Part shown: in pieces, positions 15,505 to 24,559 of the stretch
How positions within the stretch are numbered: position 1 is the first letter of the stretch
Layout of the letters: each line of letters opens with the position of its first letter
Source of the DNA: Spiribacter sp. 2438
GTDB taxonomy: Bacteria > Pseudomonadota > Gammaproteobacteria > Nitrococcales > Nitrococcaceae
Assembly (NCBI RefSeq): GCF_009676705.1
Contig: NZ_CP046046.1
Span: forward strand, 620,001-684,000
DNA length: 64,000 bases
Direction of reading: 5' to 3'
Notes under the pieces: model-generated
Told to the model about the DNA's origin: nothing
The model's input: the letters and a program-made list of their open reading frames with translations, nothing else
The model's database searches: none
Translations under genes and position numbers: made by a program

Positions 15505-17442
15505 TCATTGATTGGCGCGGTTGCTGATGAGCTCATCCACCACCGAGGGATCCGCCAGCGTGCTGGTATCCCCCAGACTGTCCAGCTCGTTGGTGGCCAC
15601 CTTGCGAAGGATGCGCCGCATGATCTTGCCGGATCGTGTCTTCGGCAGGCCGGGTGACCACTGAATGACATCCGGTTTGGCGATGGGACCGATTTCTTTC
15701 CGCACCAGGTCGGTCAGCTCCTTCTGCAAGCCGTCATTGGGTTCCACGCCGGTCACCAGGGTGACATAGCAATAGATCCCCTGGCCTTTCACGTCATGGG
15801 GGTAACCCACCACGGCGGCTTCTGCCACGGCGTCATGCAGCACCAGTGCACTCTCGATTTCGGCGGTGCCCATGCGATGGCCCGAGACGTTCAGCACATC
15901 ATCCACCCGGCCGGTGATCCAGTAGTACCCATCCTCGTCCCGGCGGGCACCATCACCGGTGAAGTACTTGCCGGAATAAGTGGTCAGGTAGGTGTTCATG
16001 AAGCGCTCATGATCGCCGTAGATGGTGCGCATCATGCTGGGCCAGGCCCGGGCAATGCACAGGTTGCCCTCGGTGGCGCCCTCCAGCACGTTGCCCTCGT
16101 TGTCCACCAGCTGTGGCTCAACACCGAAGAAGGGCAGTGTGGCGGATCCCGGCTTCAGGTCGATGGCGCCAGGCAGGGCGGAGATCATAATGGCGCCGGT
16201 TTCCGTCTGCCACCAGGTATCCACGATCTGGCACCGCTCGTCGCCCACCACCCGGTAGTACCATTCCCAGGCTTCGGGGTTGATGGGCTCGCCGACGGTC
16301 CCGAGGATCCGAAGGCTCGCACGGGAGTGCTTTTTGACCAGTTCTTCTCCCAGTCCCATCAGCGAGCGGATGGCCGTGGGAGCGGTGTAGAAAATGTTCA
16401 CCTGGTGGTCGTCAATGACCTGCCAGAAGCGGCCGGCATCGGGGTAGGTGGGGACCCCCTCGAAAACCAGTGTGGTGGCGGCGTTGGACAGTGGCCCGTA
16501 GACGATATAACTGTGCCCGGTGACCCAGCCCACGTCCGCGGTGCACCAGTAGACCTCACCGTCGTGATAGTCGAAGACATACTTGAAGGTCATGGAGGCC
16601 TGTAGCAGATACCCGCCGGTGGTGTGCAGCACGCCCTTGGGTTTACCCGTGGATCCGGAGGTGTAGAGGATGAACAGCGGGTCCTCGGCATCCATTTCTT
16701 CCGGCGCGCACTCCGGCGACGCCTCACTGATCGCCTCCTGGTACCAGACATCCCGATCCGGATTCCACGGGACCTGGTTACCGGTGTGGCGGACCGTGAT
16801 GACGGTGTGTACGGAATCCAGGCCATCCAGGGCCTTTTCCACGTTCTCTTTCAGGGGCACCGGCTTGCCACTGCGCAGCCCCTGATCGGCGGTGATCACT
16901 GTTCTGCAGTCAGCATCCTCGATGCGGTCCCGGAGCGCGTGAGGCGAAAATCCACCGAAGACAATCGAATGCACTGCGCCGATCCGCGTGCAGGCCAGCA
17001 TGGCCACCACGGCTTCCGGGATCATCGGCATGTAGATGGACACCCGGTCGCCCTTGGCCACTCCGCGCTCTTTGAGGACATTGCTCAGCCGGCAGACCTC
17101 CTCGTGCAGCTCGCGGTAGGTGATGCGCCGGACGTTGCCGGGTTCATCGCCTTCCCAGATCACCGCATGACGGTCGCCATGGGTCTCCAGGTGTCGATCC
17201 AGGCAGTTGTAGCTCACATTGAGCTTGCCACCCTCAAACCAGCGAATCTGGCCTTTGCTCAGATCGTTGTTGCTGACCCGGTCCCATTTGCGAAACCAGG
17301 TCAGGAATCGATCCGCCTGTTCGGCCCAGAAAGACTCGGGTTCATCCAGAGAGCGCCGATACATGGCCTCGTATTCACCCTGGGTGAGCAAAGCGTTATC
17401 AGCCACTCCCTGGGGTACCGGATAGATTTTACTTGCAGACAT
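15505..17442 (-). CDS. acs: Acetyl-CoA synthetase
   Basis: A 645-residue AMP-forming acetyl-CoA synthetase (acetate + ATP + CoA to acetyl-CoA). Visible motifs: adenylation loop [12 protein letters not shown], the W-W-Q-T-E-T-G motif around 410-420, [20 protein letters not shown], and the C-terminal TRSGKIMRR with Lys606, the residue acetylated for inactivation in homologues. The start at ATG 17442 is preceded by AAGGAGGAG. It begins 51 bp after the CbrB-like regulator gene and is followed by the symporter pair, so uptake, activation and regulation are clustered. Confidence 0.97.
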   Translation of the reverse strand: MSASKIYPVPQGVADNALLTQGEYEAMYRRSLDEPESFWAEQADRFLTWFRKWDRVSNNDLSKGQIRWFEGGKLNVSYNCLDRHLETHGDRHAVIWEGDEPGNVRRITYRELHEEVCRLSNVLKERGVAKGDRVSIYMPMIPEAVVAMLACTRIGAVHSIVFGGFSPHALRDRIEDADCRTVITADQGLRSGKPVPLKENVEKALDGLDSVHTVITVRHTGNQVPWNPDRDVWYQEAISEASPECAPEEMDAEDPLFILYTSGSTGKPKGVLHTTGGYLLQASMTFKYVFDYHDGEVYWCTADVGWVTGHSYIVYGPLSNAATTLVFEGVPTYPDAGRFWQVIDDHQVNIFYTAPTAIRSLMGLGEELVKKHSRASLRILGTVGEPINPEAWEWYYRVVGDERCQIVDTWWQTETGAIMISALPGAIDLKPGSATLPFFGVEPQLVDNEGNVLEGATEGNLCIARAWPSMMRTIYGDHERFMNTYLTTYSGKYFTGDGARRDEDGYYWITGRVDDVLNVSGHRMGTAEIESALVLHDAVAEAAVVGYPHDVKGQGIYCYVTLVTGVEPNDGLQKELTDLVRKEIGPIAKPDVIQWSPGLPKTRSGKIMRRILRKVATNELDSLGDTSTLADPSVVDELISNRANQ

Positions 17443-17493
17443 CGTGTCACTCCTCCTTGGTCTCCATTGCTTGAATACTGATTCTCAGGCCCT

Positions 17494-18828
17494 TCACCCT
17501 GCCTGTGTTTTGCGGAGCAGACCAGTTCGCTGGCGTCGCTCCCACAGGGCTTTACGGCTTATACCGAGGCGTCGGGCAAGTTCTGTTTCGGTGAGTTCCC
17601 CCTCGTGGGCGCGAACGAACTCCTGAAAATATTCCTCCAGTGACAGGCTAAGCGACCGGGCGCTTGCCCGATTGCCATTCACTGGCAGGGCCAGGGTCTC
17701 GACCGACACCTCGTTGTCGTCACTGAGGATGACGGCTCGCTCGATGATGTTTTCCAACTCCCGCACATTGCCCGGCCACGGATAGTGCTGGATGGCCTCC
17801 ATGGCGTCATTGGTGAGCGTCATGCTCGGTCGATTCAGGCGTCGACAGGATTTTTCGAGCATAAACTGTGCCAGCTCGGGCAGGTCATCCATTCGTTCGC
17901 GCAGGGCAGGGAGCTCGATTTCCATCACATTGATCCGGAAATACAGGTCACTTCGAAAGCCCTCCTGTTCCACCAGTGCGCCGAGATCCCGGTTAGTGGC
18001 GGCCACCAGGCGAATGTCCACCCGGCGGCCCTGATCGGCGCCCACCCGGCGGATTTCGGATTCCTGCAGGGCGCGTAACAGCCGCGCCTGGGCACTGCCT
18101 GGCAATTCGGCAATTTCGTCCAGAAAAAGGGTGCCGCCACTGGCCGCCTCGATCAGCCCTTTGCGAGGGGCATCGGCACCGGTGAATGCGCCTTTCTCGT
18201 GGCCAAAAAGCTCGGCTTCAATGAGGGACTCCGGAATGGCGGCGCAGTTGACCGCAATCAGCGGACCGCCGCGACGGGGGCTCTCCTCGTGGAGGGCGCG
18301 TGCAACCAGTTCCTTGCCGGTGCCGGACTCCCCGAGAATAAGCACCGTGGTGTCCGTGGGCGCCACCCGCTGGATCCGCTGGAGGACTTTCTGCATGGGC
18401 TGGCAATGACCAATGATTCCGTGAACCGGATAGGCCTCATCGATCTGGGCGCGCAGGGCCGCATTCTGTCGCCGCATGGCGTACTCCCGCAGCGCTCTCT
18501 CCACGGTCAGGCGCAGTTCGTCGTTATCAAAGGGCTTGGCGATATAATCCACCGCGCCACGTCGCATGGCATCCACCGCCGACCGGACGCTGGCATAGCT
18601 GGTCATGATGATGACCGGCGTGTCGCCAGCCAGGTCGATGATATCCATGCCATCCCGCCCGGGTAGCCGGAGATCGGCCAGTACCAGGTCATGGTTGCCG
18701 AGCGGCCCGTCGCGGAGGGCCGCTTCCACGGACTCGGCACCCTGGGCGTGCAGACCCGCCTTGACCAGGAGCCGGACGATGGCTTCCCGGATGACTTTTT
18801 CGTCTTCGATGATGAGGACGCTAGCCAC
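17494..18828 (-). CDS. Sigma54-dependent response regulator, CbrB/NtrC type
   Basis: 444 residues: receiver domain (Asp52 in LADLRLPG), sigma54-interacting AAA+ domain (Walker A GESGTGK at 166-172, GAFTGA loop, GGTLFLDEI Walker B), and a Fis-type helix-turn-helix (ELARRLGISRKALWERRQRTG) at the C-terminus. The start is taken as GTG 18828, which overlaps the sensor kinase stop by 8 nt; longer in-frame starts lie inside the kinase gene and would add non-receiver sequence. gluQ-small membrane protein-sensor-NtrC regulator is the gene order I know for cbrA-cbrB in Pseudomonas. Likely target here: acs and the symporter. Confidence 0.93.
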   Translation of the reverse strand: MASVLIIEDEKVIREAIVRLLVKAGLHAQGAESVEAALRDGPLGNHDLVLADLRLPGRDGMDIIDLAGDTPVIIMTSYASVRSAVDAMRRGAVDYIAKPFDNDELRLTVERALREYAMRRQNAALRAQIDEAYPVHGIIGHCQPMQKVLQRIQRVAPTDTTVLILGESGTGKELVARALHEESPRRGGPLIAVNCAAIPESLIEAELFGHEKGAFTGADAPRKGLIEAASGGTLFLDEIAELPGSAQARLLRALQESEIRRVGADQGRRVDIRLVAATNRDLGALVEQEGFRSDLYFRINVMEIELPALRERMDDLPELAQFMLEKSCRRLNRPSMTLTNDAMEAIQHYPWPGNVRELENIIERAVILSDDNEVSVETLALPVNGNRASARSLSLSLEEYFQEFVRAHEGELTETELARRLGISRKALWERRQRTGLLRKTQAG

Positions 18829-21760
18829 TGGCGGGTACTGCCTCCGTTTCGGTGGCAAGGGGCAGGCGCAGCACCACCTGGGTGCCTTTTTGCCGGCCAC
18901 GACGGGGCTGGATGCTCAACTCGCCGGCGCATTCGCTAATGATGGCCCACGCCAGCGACAGGCCGAGACCCGTGCCCTTGCCGGGTGCCTTGGTGGTGAA
19001 AAAGGGTTCGATGACCTTGTCTTTGATGGCTTGATCGATGCCATGGCCATCATCAACCATCCGGATGACCGCATTGCCGCGTTGGCGGCGGGCGCTGAGA
19101 GCAATTTTTCCGCCAGGTTCGCAGGCGTCCATGGCATTGGTGTAGAAGTTCACGAACACCTGGACCAGACGCTGGTGTCCCGTCAGAACACTCAACGTCG
19201 CGGGAATATCGCGGCTGAAGTGCAGCGTTTTGGCCCGTGGGTTCAATCGCACCAGGCGTTCCGCTTCTTCGGCGGCGCTCGCCAGTGAGGCCCGTTCCAC
19301 GGCGCCGTTGCCCGTCGGCGGGCCGGCGTGGGCGTAACCCACCAGCGCCTGGACAATGTGGGTGATCCGCTGGGTCTGTTGCAGGATCTCCGTGGCGCGA
19401 TCGTCGTTGGTGTGTTCCTCCCGCCACTCCTGGGCCAGGCAGTCAATGGCCGTCACTGGATTACCGATTTCGTGGGCCACACCGGCGGCCAGGCGGCCGA
19501 TAGAAGCAAGCCGCTCGCTGTGGGCCAGCTCGTGCTCCAGTCGCTGCACATCGGTGACATCTTCCAGCAGGATCAGGCGGTCGGCGTTCTCGTCGCCATC
19601 GGGCTCGCCGATCATGGCTTTGTGCAACGTCAGCCAGCGCTCCCCGGCGGGCAGGCTGACCGGGCGCTTGTGAGCCTGGTCAACCGGCTCCTTGAGGAAT
19701 TGCTCCAGCAGTGCTCCCCAGGGGGCCGGGAGTTCCCGCAGGTGGCGCCCCAGTACCGCATGATCGCCCAGGCCGGTCAGGGTCCGGACCGCCGGATTCC
19801 AGCGGGCAATTCGTCCCAGCCGGGTCACTGCCACGACGCCGAGGGGCAGGTCTTCCAGTATCTGGCGGTGGTAGCGGCGCAGCGCGTCCAGTTCCGCGGC
19901 GATGCCCCGCAGACCGCCGCCGTGCCGCTCCAGCCGTTCTTCGATGATGCGGACGTTCTGAGCCAACGCGGTTCGGTGATCGGTATCCAGTCGCAGGCAC
20001 TGATCGACGATGTCCCGGGCCAGCACCGGTCCCATCATGCCGGATAGATTCCGCTTGACCTGATCGCGGAGCTGATGGAGGCGGTCCGGGCGGCTTTCTG
20101 TCCAGTCCAGCCCGGCATCCTGTAGCGCTTTGACGATCTCTCCATGCGCGGCGGGCGCGCCGGTGACCGGGGTCAGTTGCTCCACGAACTGCGCCGGCGA
20201 CCGGGCCACCAATGCGCCCGAGGGAACGTCGGTGATCACCCCGCGACAGGCATTGGCCGCCTCGGACTCGCCGCTGTCCTGCCGGGAGAGCAGTGACACC
20301 GCCGCAAAAACCACGGCGTTGACACTCACCGTCCAGAACGTCAACCGTCCGAAGTGGCCGGCGGTCTGGGCAGCACCCAGATCCAGACCGATCAGCTGAA
20401 TGGGCCCCACCGTCACGAGGGCCGGGAACAGCCCGGCGATCCCCCAGATGGCACCGCCGGCTATCAGCCCGGCCAGAAATCCCGCTCGGGTGGCCCCCTG
20501 CCAGAAGAGCATGGCGAGCACCCCGGGGATGAGCTGAGCCATGGCCAGAAAAGCGATCAGCCCCCAGGAGACCAGTGCTTCGGTCCGGTCCAGGCTCAGA
20601 TAGAACAGATAGCCCGCAGCGATAATGATGGCAATCAATGCACGGCGAACCCAGCGGAGGGTGGCATAGAGGTCATTGAGCGGTGCCAGGCGCATCAGCG
20701 GCAGGACGAGATGATTGAGGCACATGGAGGACAGCGCCAGGGTCGAGACAATGATCATGGCGCTGCCCGCGGAGATGCCCCCCAGATAGATGAACAGTGC
20801 GATGGCCGGATTGCCGGTGAGCTGGGAAATACCCAGCACGGTGTAATCCGTGGGCACGTTCAGGGCCAGCGCCTGGCCCGCCCAGAGCAGCGGAGGAACC
20901 GCGGCGGCCAGCAATAGCAGAAAAAGCGGGAAGGCCCAGCTGGCGGTGCGCAGGCCGCTGTCACCGAGGTTTTCGATGAACAGCATGTGAAATTGCCGGG
21001 GCAGCAGGAAGGCCGCAGCAAAGGCGAGGAACAACAGCCCGGTCCACTCCTGACCGGCCACGGGCGCCATGAAGTGCTCCAGGCGTTCGGGATTGGCAGC
21101 CAGCCAGTCTCCCAGCCCCTGCCAGCCACCGAAAGCCATGGACACCGCAATCACGGCCACCAGCAGCAGGGCGGCGATTTTCACCAGTGATTCGAAGGCA
21201 ATGGCGGCCACCAGGCCGCTGTGTTTTTCCCGCGGCGTGACATGGCGGGCGCCGAAAACGATGGCAAAGACCGTGACGATGATGCAGAACACCACCGCCA
21301 CGGGCTCGGTGGCGGTGTCGGTGCTGAGGATCTGGGTCGACTCGGCCACCGCCCGGATCTGCAGGGCGATGTAGGGGAGGCTGCCGGTCAGGATCATCAG
21401 GGTGACCAGCACCCCGGCCAATCGGCTGTCAAAGCGGAAAGCGAACAGATCCGCGACCGAGGTGAGCTGATGACGGCGGACCAGCCGCAGTAACGGCATC
21501 AACAACAGGGGCGTCATCGCAAAGGCGATGGTGACGCCGATGTAGATGGTGGCAAACAACAGCCCCGAGCTGCTGGCAAAGCCGACGCTGCCGTAGTAGC
21601 TCCAGGTGGTGGCATAGACGCCCAGTGACAGCACGTAGACCGCTGGATGGCGAACCACCGCCGCCGGGATCCAGCGGCGCTCCGTGGCATGGGCAATGAG
21701 AAAAAGCAGGCACAGGTACCCCACGGCGGCCAGGAACAGGGTGGCGGGGTTAAAGACCAT
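18821..21760 (-). CDS. CbrA-type sensor histidine kinase with symporter-like N-terminus
   Basis: 979 residues. The first ~500 form a sodium/solute-symporter-like module with about 13 membrane segments (for example YATTWSYYGSVGFASSSG). A PAS domain follows (about 630-740), then the HisKA box GVAHEIGNPVT with phospho-acceptor His763, and a complete HATPase (N box NFYTNAMDACEPGG, DDGHGID, FFTTKAPGKGTGLGLS). This is the CbrA/CrbS architecture, which controls carbon-source or acetate use. It is encoded just before its regulator and 11 nt overlapped by a small membrane-protein gene. The ligand cannot be read from sequence; acs next door makes acetate plausible. Confidence 0.94.
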   Translation of the reverse strand: MVFNPATLFLAAVGYLCLLFLIAHATERRWIPAAVVRHPAVYVLSLGVYATTWSYYGSVGFASSSGLLFATIYIGVTIAFAMTPLLLMPLLRLVRRHQLTSVADLFAFRFDSRLAGVLVTLMILTGSLPYIALQIRAVAESTQILSTDTATEPVAVVFCIIVTVFAIVFGARHVTPREKHSGLVAAIAFESLVKIAALLLVAVIAVSMAFGGWQGLGDWLAANPERLEHFMAPVAGQEWTGLLFLAFAAAFLLPRQFHMLFIENLGDSGLRTASWAFPLFLLLLAAAVPPLLWAGQALALNVPTDYTVLGISQLTGNPAIALFIYLGGISAGSAMIIVSTLALSSMCLNHLVLPLMRLAPLNDLYATLRWVRRALIAIIIAAGYLFYLSLDRTEALVSWGLIAFLAMAQLIPGVLAMLFWQGATRAGFLAGLIAGGAIWGIAGLFPALVTVGPIQLIGLDLGAAQTAGHFGRLTFWTVSVNAVVFAAVSLLSRQDSGESEAANACRGVITDVPSGALVARSPAQFVEQLTPVTGAPAAHGEIVKALQDAGLDWTESRPDRLHQLRDQVKRNLSGMMGPVLARDIVDQCLRLDTDHRTALAQNVRIIEERLERHGGGLRGIAAELDALRRYHRQILEDLPLGVVAVTRLGRIARWNPAVRTLTGLGDHAVLGRHLRELPAPWGALLEQFLKEPVDQAHKRPVSLPAGERWLTLHKAMIGEPDGDENADRLILLEDVTDVQRLEHELAHSERLASIGRLAAGVAHEIGNPVTAIDCLAQEWREEHTNDDRATEILQQTQRITHIVQALVGYAHAGPPTGNGAVERASLASAAEEAERLVRLNPRAKTLHFSRDIPATLSVLTGHQRLVQVFVNFYTNAMDACEPGGKIALSARRQRGNAVIRMVDDGHGIDQAIKDKVIEPFFTTKAPGKGTGLGLSLAWAIISECAGELSIQPRRGRQKGTQVVLRLPLATETEAVPASG

Positions 21761-21944
21761 GGCGGCTCCCGCGGCGGGTGGTCAGCGCCACCAGCGCGAT
21801 GTAACCCAGCCACAGCAGAAAAGGGAAATGCCAGGACAGACCGACGTCAGCCCACCATAAGGCCAGTGGCGAAACGAACAGCAGCAGCCCGACCATGAGC
21901 AGCAACAGGCCGACGGAACCCCCGGGGGAATTCTGTCCAATCAT
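21750..21944 (-). CDS. Small CbrX-like membrane protein
   Basis: 64 residues with two hydrophobic segments (about 9-32 and 38-54) and a basic tail (TTRRGSRHG). It has a strong GGGGAGGAG ribosome binding site, and its TAA stop lies inside the beginning of the sensor kinase gene (11-nt overlap), which suggests translational coupling. Pseudomonas cbrA is likewise preceded by a small overlapping frame named cbrX; similarity here is mainly positional, as such short membrane proteins align poorly. Confidence 0.7.
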   Translation of the reverse strand: MIGQNSPGGSVGLLLLMVGLLLFVSPLALWWADVGLSWHFPFLLWLGYIALVALTTRRGSRHGL

Positions 21945-21964
21945 GGGCTCTCCTCCCCATTGAC

Positions 21965-21979
21965 GTTACCGAAGGTATC
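21965..21979. repeat. Imperfect dyad between gluQ and the CbrX-like gene
   Basis: GTTACC, three bases, GGTATC: five of six arm positions are complementary. It overlaps the gluQ stop codon and sits about 20 bp before the CbrX-like start. It shares the GTTAC core with the dyad at 15436, so an autoregulatory site is conceivable, but the match is short. Confidence 0.25.
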
Positions 21980-22895
21980 ACAGGGGATGGGGCAGGAGGA
22001 AAGCCTCTTCGCCCGGCCGGGATTGCAGCCGTACCGGACGCCAGTGACGCACCGCCCATTCCAGCAATTCGCCGGGAGGCGCTCCGTCGAATTCTGCCGG
22101 CGGGGGATGAGCCAGAAATGCGAGAACCGCCGCCGTGATCGCCGACGCCTGTCTCGGATCGACGGCGGTAGCGGCGTTGGTTTTGCTCAGTTTGCGGCCG
22201 AGCTCATCCGTCGCCACTGGCACATGCAGGTAGCGGGGCGTCGGCAGGCCAAGCTCCCGCTGCAGAGCCACCTGGGGCGCCGTCGCCGGCAGCAGGTCCG
22301 CGCCCCGGACGATATCGGTCACTCCCAGTTCGGCATCGTCCACCACCATCGCCAGGGGGTAGGCATGCAGACCGTCACCCCGTTTCAGCAGGAAGTCGCC
22401 CACCAACTCGTCCACCGCGACGGTCTGATGGCCGTGGCATCGATCCAGGAAAGCCACCGGTTGCGATTCGGCTCGAAAGCGCCAGCTGCGAGCGGTGCGG
22501 CCGGGTGGCAGACCTCCGCGACAGGTGCCGGGATAGATCAGCCCGGCGGGACCGGGTCGGCCCAGCGATTGCACCTCGCGTCGGGTGCAGCCACAGGGGT
22601 AGGCTCGCCGCCGCTCAATCAGCTGGTCCAGCGTCTCGGCATACAAGCCCCGGCGGCTGTCCTGGTTCTGTACCGCCCCGTCCCAGTGCAGTCCGAACGC
22701 CTCCAGGGTCGAGCAGATGCTCGTCGCCCACGCCGGTCGGCAGCGGGTACTGTCCAGGTTGTCGATTCGCAATCGCCACTGGCCGCCGGCCGCCCTGGCG
22801 TCAACGAAGCTGGCAATGGCGGCCACCATGGATCCCAGATGTAGCGGGCCGGTGGGGCTGGGAGCAAAGCGGCCAATGACGGGTGTGCGGGTCAT
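21978..22895 (-). CDS. gluQ: Glutamyl-Q tRNA(Asp) synthetase
   Basis: A 305-residue truncated glutamyl-tRNA synthetase paralogue that attaches glutamate to the queuosine base of tRNA(Asp). It keeps the class I signatures GRFAPSPTGPLHLGS (HIGH variant) and KLSKT (KMSKS variant) plus a zinc site with the Cys pair CGC and a later Cys (YPGTC), and lacks the C-terminal anticodon-binding domain, as the family does. It is 33 bp upstream of the CbrX-like gene on the same strand, so it may be co-transcribed with the sensor system. Confidence 0.95.
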   Translation of the reverse strand: MTRTPVIGRFAPSPTGPLHLGSMVAAIASFVDARAAGGQWRLRIDNLDSTRCRPAWATSICSTLEAFGLHWDGAVQNQDSRRGLYAETLDQLIERRRAYPCGCTRREVQSLGRPGPAGLIYPGTCRGGLPPGRTARSWRFRAESQPVAFLDRCHGHQTVAVDELVGDFLLKRGDGLHAYPLAMVVDDAELGVTDIVRGADLLPATAPQVALQRELGLPTPRYLHVPVATDELGRKLSKTNAATAVDPRQASAITAAVLAFLAHPPPAEFDGAPPGELLEWAVRHWRPVRLQSRPGEEAFLLPHPL

Positions 22896-22974
22896 GCCGC
22901 TATCCTACCCCCGGGTTCGGCGCCAGACCGAGGGCTTGGTAGACTCTCCGCCTTTAGTCCTCGGAGTCTCGCCC

Positions 22975-24144
22975 ATGCCGGTCCCACTCGCTGCCCGGAC
23001 TCATCGCATCCAGCCATTCCATGTGATGGCGCTGCTGGGCCGGGCCCGGGAGCTGGAGTCCGCCGGATGCGATGTGGTGCACATGGAGATCGGCGAGCCG
23101 GATTTTCCCACGGCTCAGCCGGTGGTGGAGGCCGGGCGTCAGGCGCTGGCCGACGGCCGGACGGGCTATCTGCCCGCCGCCGGCTTACCGGCCCTTCGCG
23201 AGGCCATCGCCGATCACTACCAGCGCCGGCATGGCGTTGATCTCGATCCCGGCCGCATCCTGATCACACCCGGGGCCAGCGGTGCCCTGGTCATTGCACT
23301 GGCACTGCTGGCGGATCCGGGGCGCAACGTTTTGCTGCCGGACCCGGGTTATCCCTGCAATCGCAATTTCGTGGAGATGGTGAACGCAGAGCCCCGCGCG
23401 GTTCGGGTCACGGCGGAGACCGATTATCAGCTCACGGCGGAACGGGCCGAGGCAGCCATGGATCAGGCCACCGCGGCCATGCTGGTGGGCTCCCCCGGTA
23501 ATCCCACCGGAACACTGGCCACCGCGGACGGGCTACGGTCACTGGCTGGCCTGGCCCAGGTCCGGGGCGTCGGATTGATCATCGACGAAATTTATCATGG
23601 CCTGCATTACGGCGATCCCCCGGCCCAGGGACTGGAGCACGCGCCGGAGGCCATTGTCGTCAACAGCTTTTCCAAATACTTCGGCATGACCGGCTGGCGT
23701 CTGGGTTGGATGGTGGTGCCGAACGACTGGGTGCCGGTGGCGGAGAAGCTGATGCAGAACCTCTTTATTAGCGCGTCGACGCCCGCCCAGTATGCGGCAC
23801 TGGCCTGTTTCTCCTCATCCGCCGAGGCCATATTCGAAGAGCGCCGGGCAGCATTTGCCGAGCGCCGGGACTTCCTGCTGCCCGCCCTTCGCGACATCGG
23901 CTTCCGCATTCCCGGAACGCCAGCCGGCGCGTTCTACCTGTACGCCGACATTTCTGCACTGGCCGGCGACAGCTCAAGTTTTGCCTCATCCCTGCTCGAG
24001 GCCGCGCATGTGGCGGTCACGCCGGGCATCGATTTTGAGCGCACGGCGCCCGAAGCCCATGTTCGATTTGCCTACACCACCGACCTGGACCGCCTGGCGA
24101 CTGCCGTTGAGCGTATTCGCCGGCACCTGCGGGGTGGTGCCTAG
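22975..24144 (+). CDS. Class I/II pyridoxal-phosphate aminotransferase
   Basis: A 389-residue fold type I aminotransferase: IGEPDFPT substrate loop near the N-terminus, GASGALVIALALL, DPGYPCNR, SPGNPTGT, DEIYHGLHY, and the PLP lysine Lys234 in NSFSKYFGMTGWRLGW. Best described as an AspC-like enzyme; amino acid specificity cannot be fixed from sequence. The start at ATG 22975 gives a normal N-terminus; a longer in-frame start would run antisense through gluQ. The stop TAG overlaps the stop of the convergent DUF779 gene within one CTAG. It could supply the aromatic transamination step, since no hisC lies in the pheA-tyrA cluster. Confidence 0.9.
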   Translation: MPVPLAARTHRIQPFHVMALLGRARELESAGCDVVHMEIGEPDFPTAQPVVEAGRQALADGRTGYLPAAGLPALREAIADHYQRRHGVDLDPGRILITPGASGALVIALALLADPGRNVLLPDPGYPCNRNFVEMVNAEPRAVRVTAETDYQLTAERAEAAMDQATAAMLVGSPGNPTGTLATADGLRSLAGLAQVRGVGLIIDEIYHGLHYGDPPAQGLEHAPEAIVVNSFSKYFGMTGWRLGWMVVPNDWVPVAEKLMQNLFISASTPAQYAALACFSSSAEAIFEERRAAFAERRDFLLPALRDIGFRIPGTPAGAFYLYADISALAGDSSSFASSLLEAAHVAVTPGIDFERTAPEAHVRFAYTTDLDRLATAVERIRRHLRGGA

Positions 24145-24488
24145 TCGGCCAGATTGCAGAGCTCCGAGCGGGTGAGGAATCGCTTGCCCTCCGGCGCTTC
24201 CAGCGAGAACCCGGCGCCTCGCCCGACCACCACATCAATAATCAAATTGGTGTGGGACCAGCGTTCGTACTGGGCGCCGCCGATATAAAACGGCTCTCCG
24301 CCAATGTCGCCGAGATAGACATCCCGTGCCCCAATGCGGAACTCCTCTCTCGGATAACACATGGGGGCGCTGCCGTCACAGCAGCCACCGGATTGATGAA
24401 AAACCAGCGGTCCATGACGCTCCCGCAGCTCGGCGACAAGGGCCTCGGCCTCCGGTGTGGCGCTGACCCGTGTTGTAGACTGATTCAT
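24141..24488 (-). CDS. DUF779 protein associated with aldehyde dehydrogenase
   Basis: 115 residues of the DUF779 family with its conserved cysteine cluster (HQSGGCCDGSAPMCY: Cys36, Cys37, Cys44) and the block DVYLGDIGG..FYIG. Members are usually encoded next to acetaldehyde-type aldehyde dehydrogenases, as here, but the biochemical role is not established. The Cys arrangement suggests metal or redox function (inference). A GGAGGAG site precedes the ATG at 24488. Separated from the dehydrogenase gene by about 200 bp containing a dehydrogenase remnant and a hairpin. Confidence 0.88.
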   Translation of the reverse strand: MNQSTTRVSATPEAEALVAELRERHGPLVFHQSGGCCDGSAPMCYPREEFRIGARDVYLGDIGGEPFYIGGAQYERWSHTNLIIDVVVGRGAGFSLEAPEGKRFLTRSELCNLAD

Positions 24489-24510
24489 GGCTCTCCTCCA
24501 TTGAGTCAGC

Positions 24511-24544
24511 GGTGGCCGACCGAATCATGGATCGGCCGGCCACC
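24511..24544 (-). repeat. 13-bp stem-loop between the dehydrogenase remnant and DUF779 gene
   Basis: Arms 24511-24523 and 24532-24544 pair over 13 positions; the single mismatch becomes a G-U pair in the minus-strand transcript. No T tract follows. It could stabilise or process the mRNA, or be left over from the loss of the neighbouring gene. Confidence 0.5.
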
Positions 24545-24559
24545 CTGTCAGGAATGATG

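Noticed and set aside
17443-17493. Sigma54 promoter directly before acs
   Set aside because: No GG-N10-GC element is present in the 51-bp gap; acs is more likely read from the regulator operon or from a promoter inside the regulator gene.
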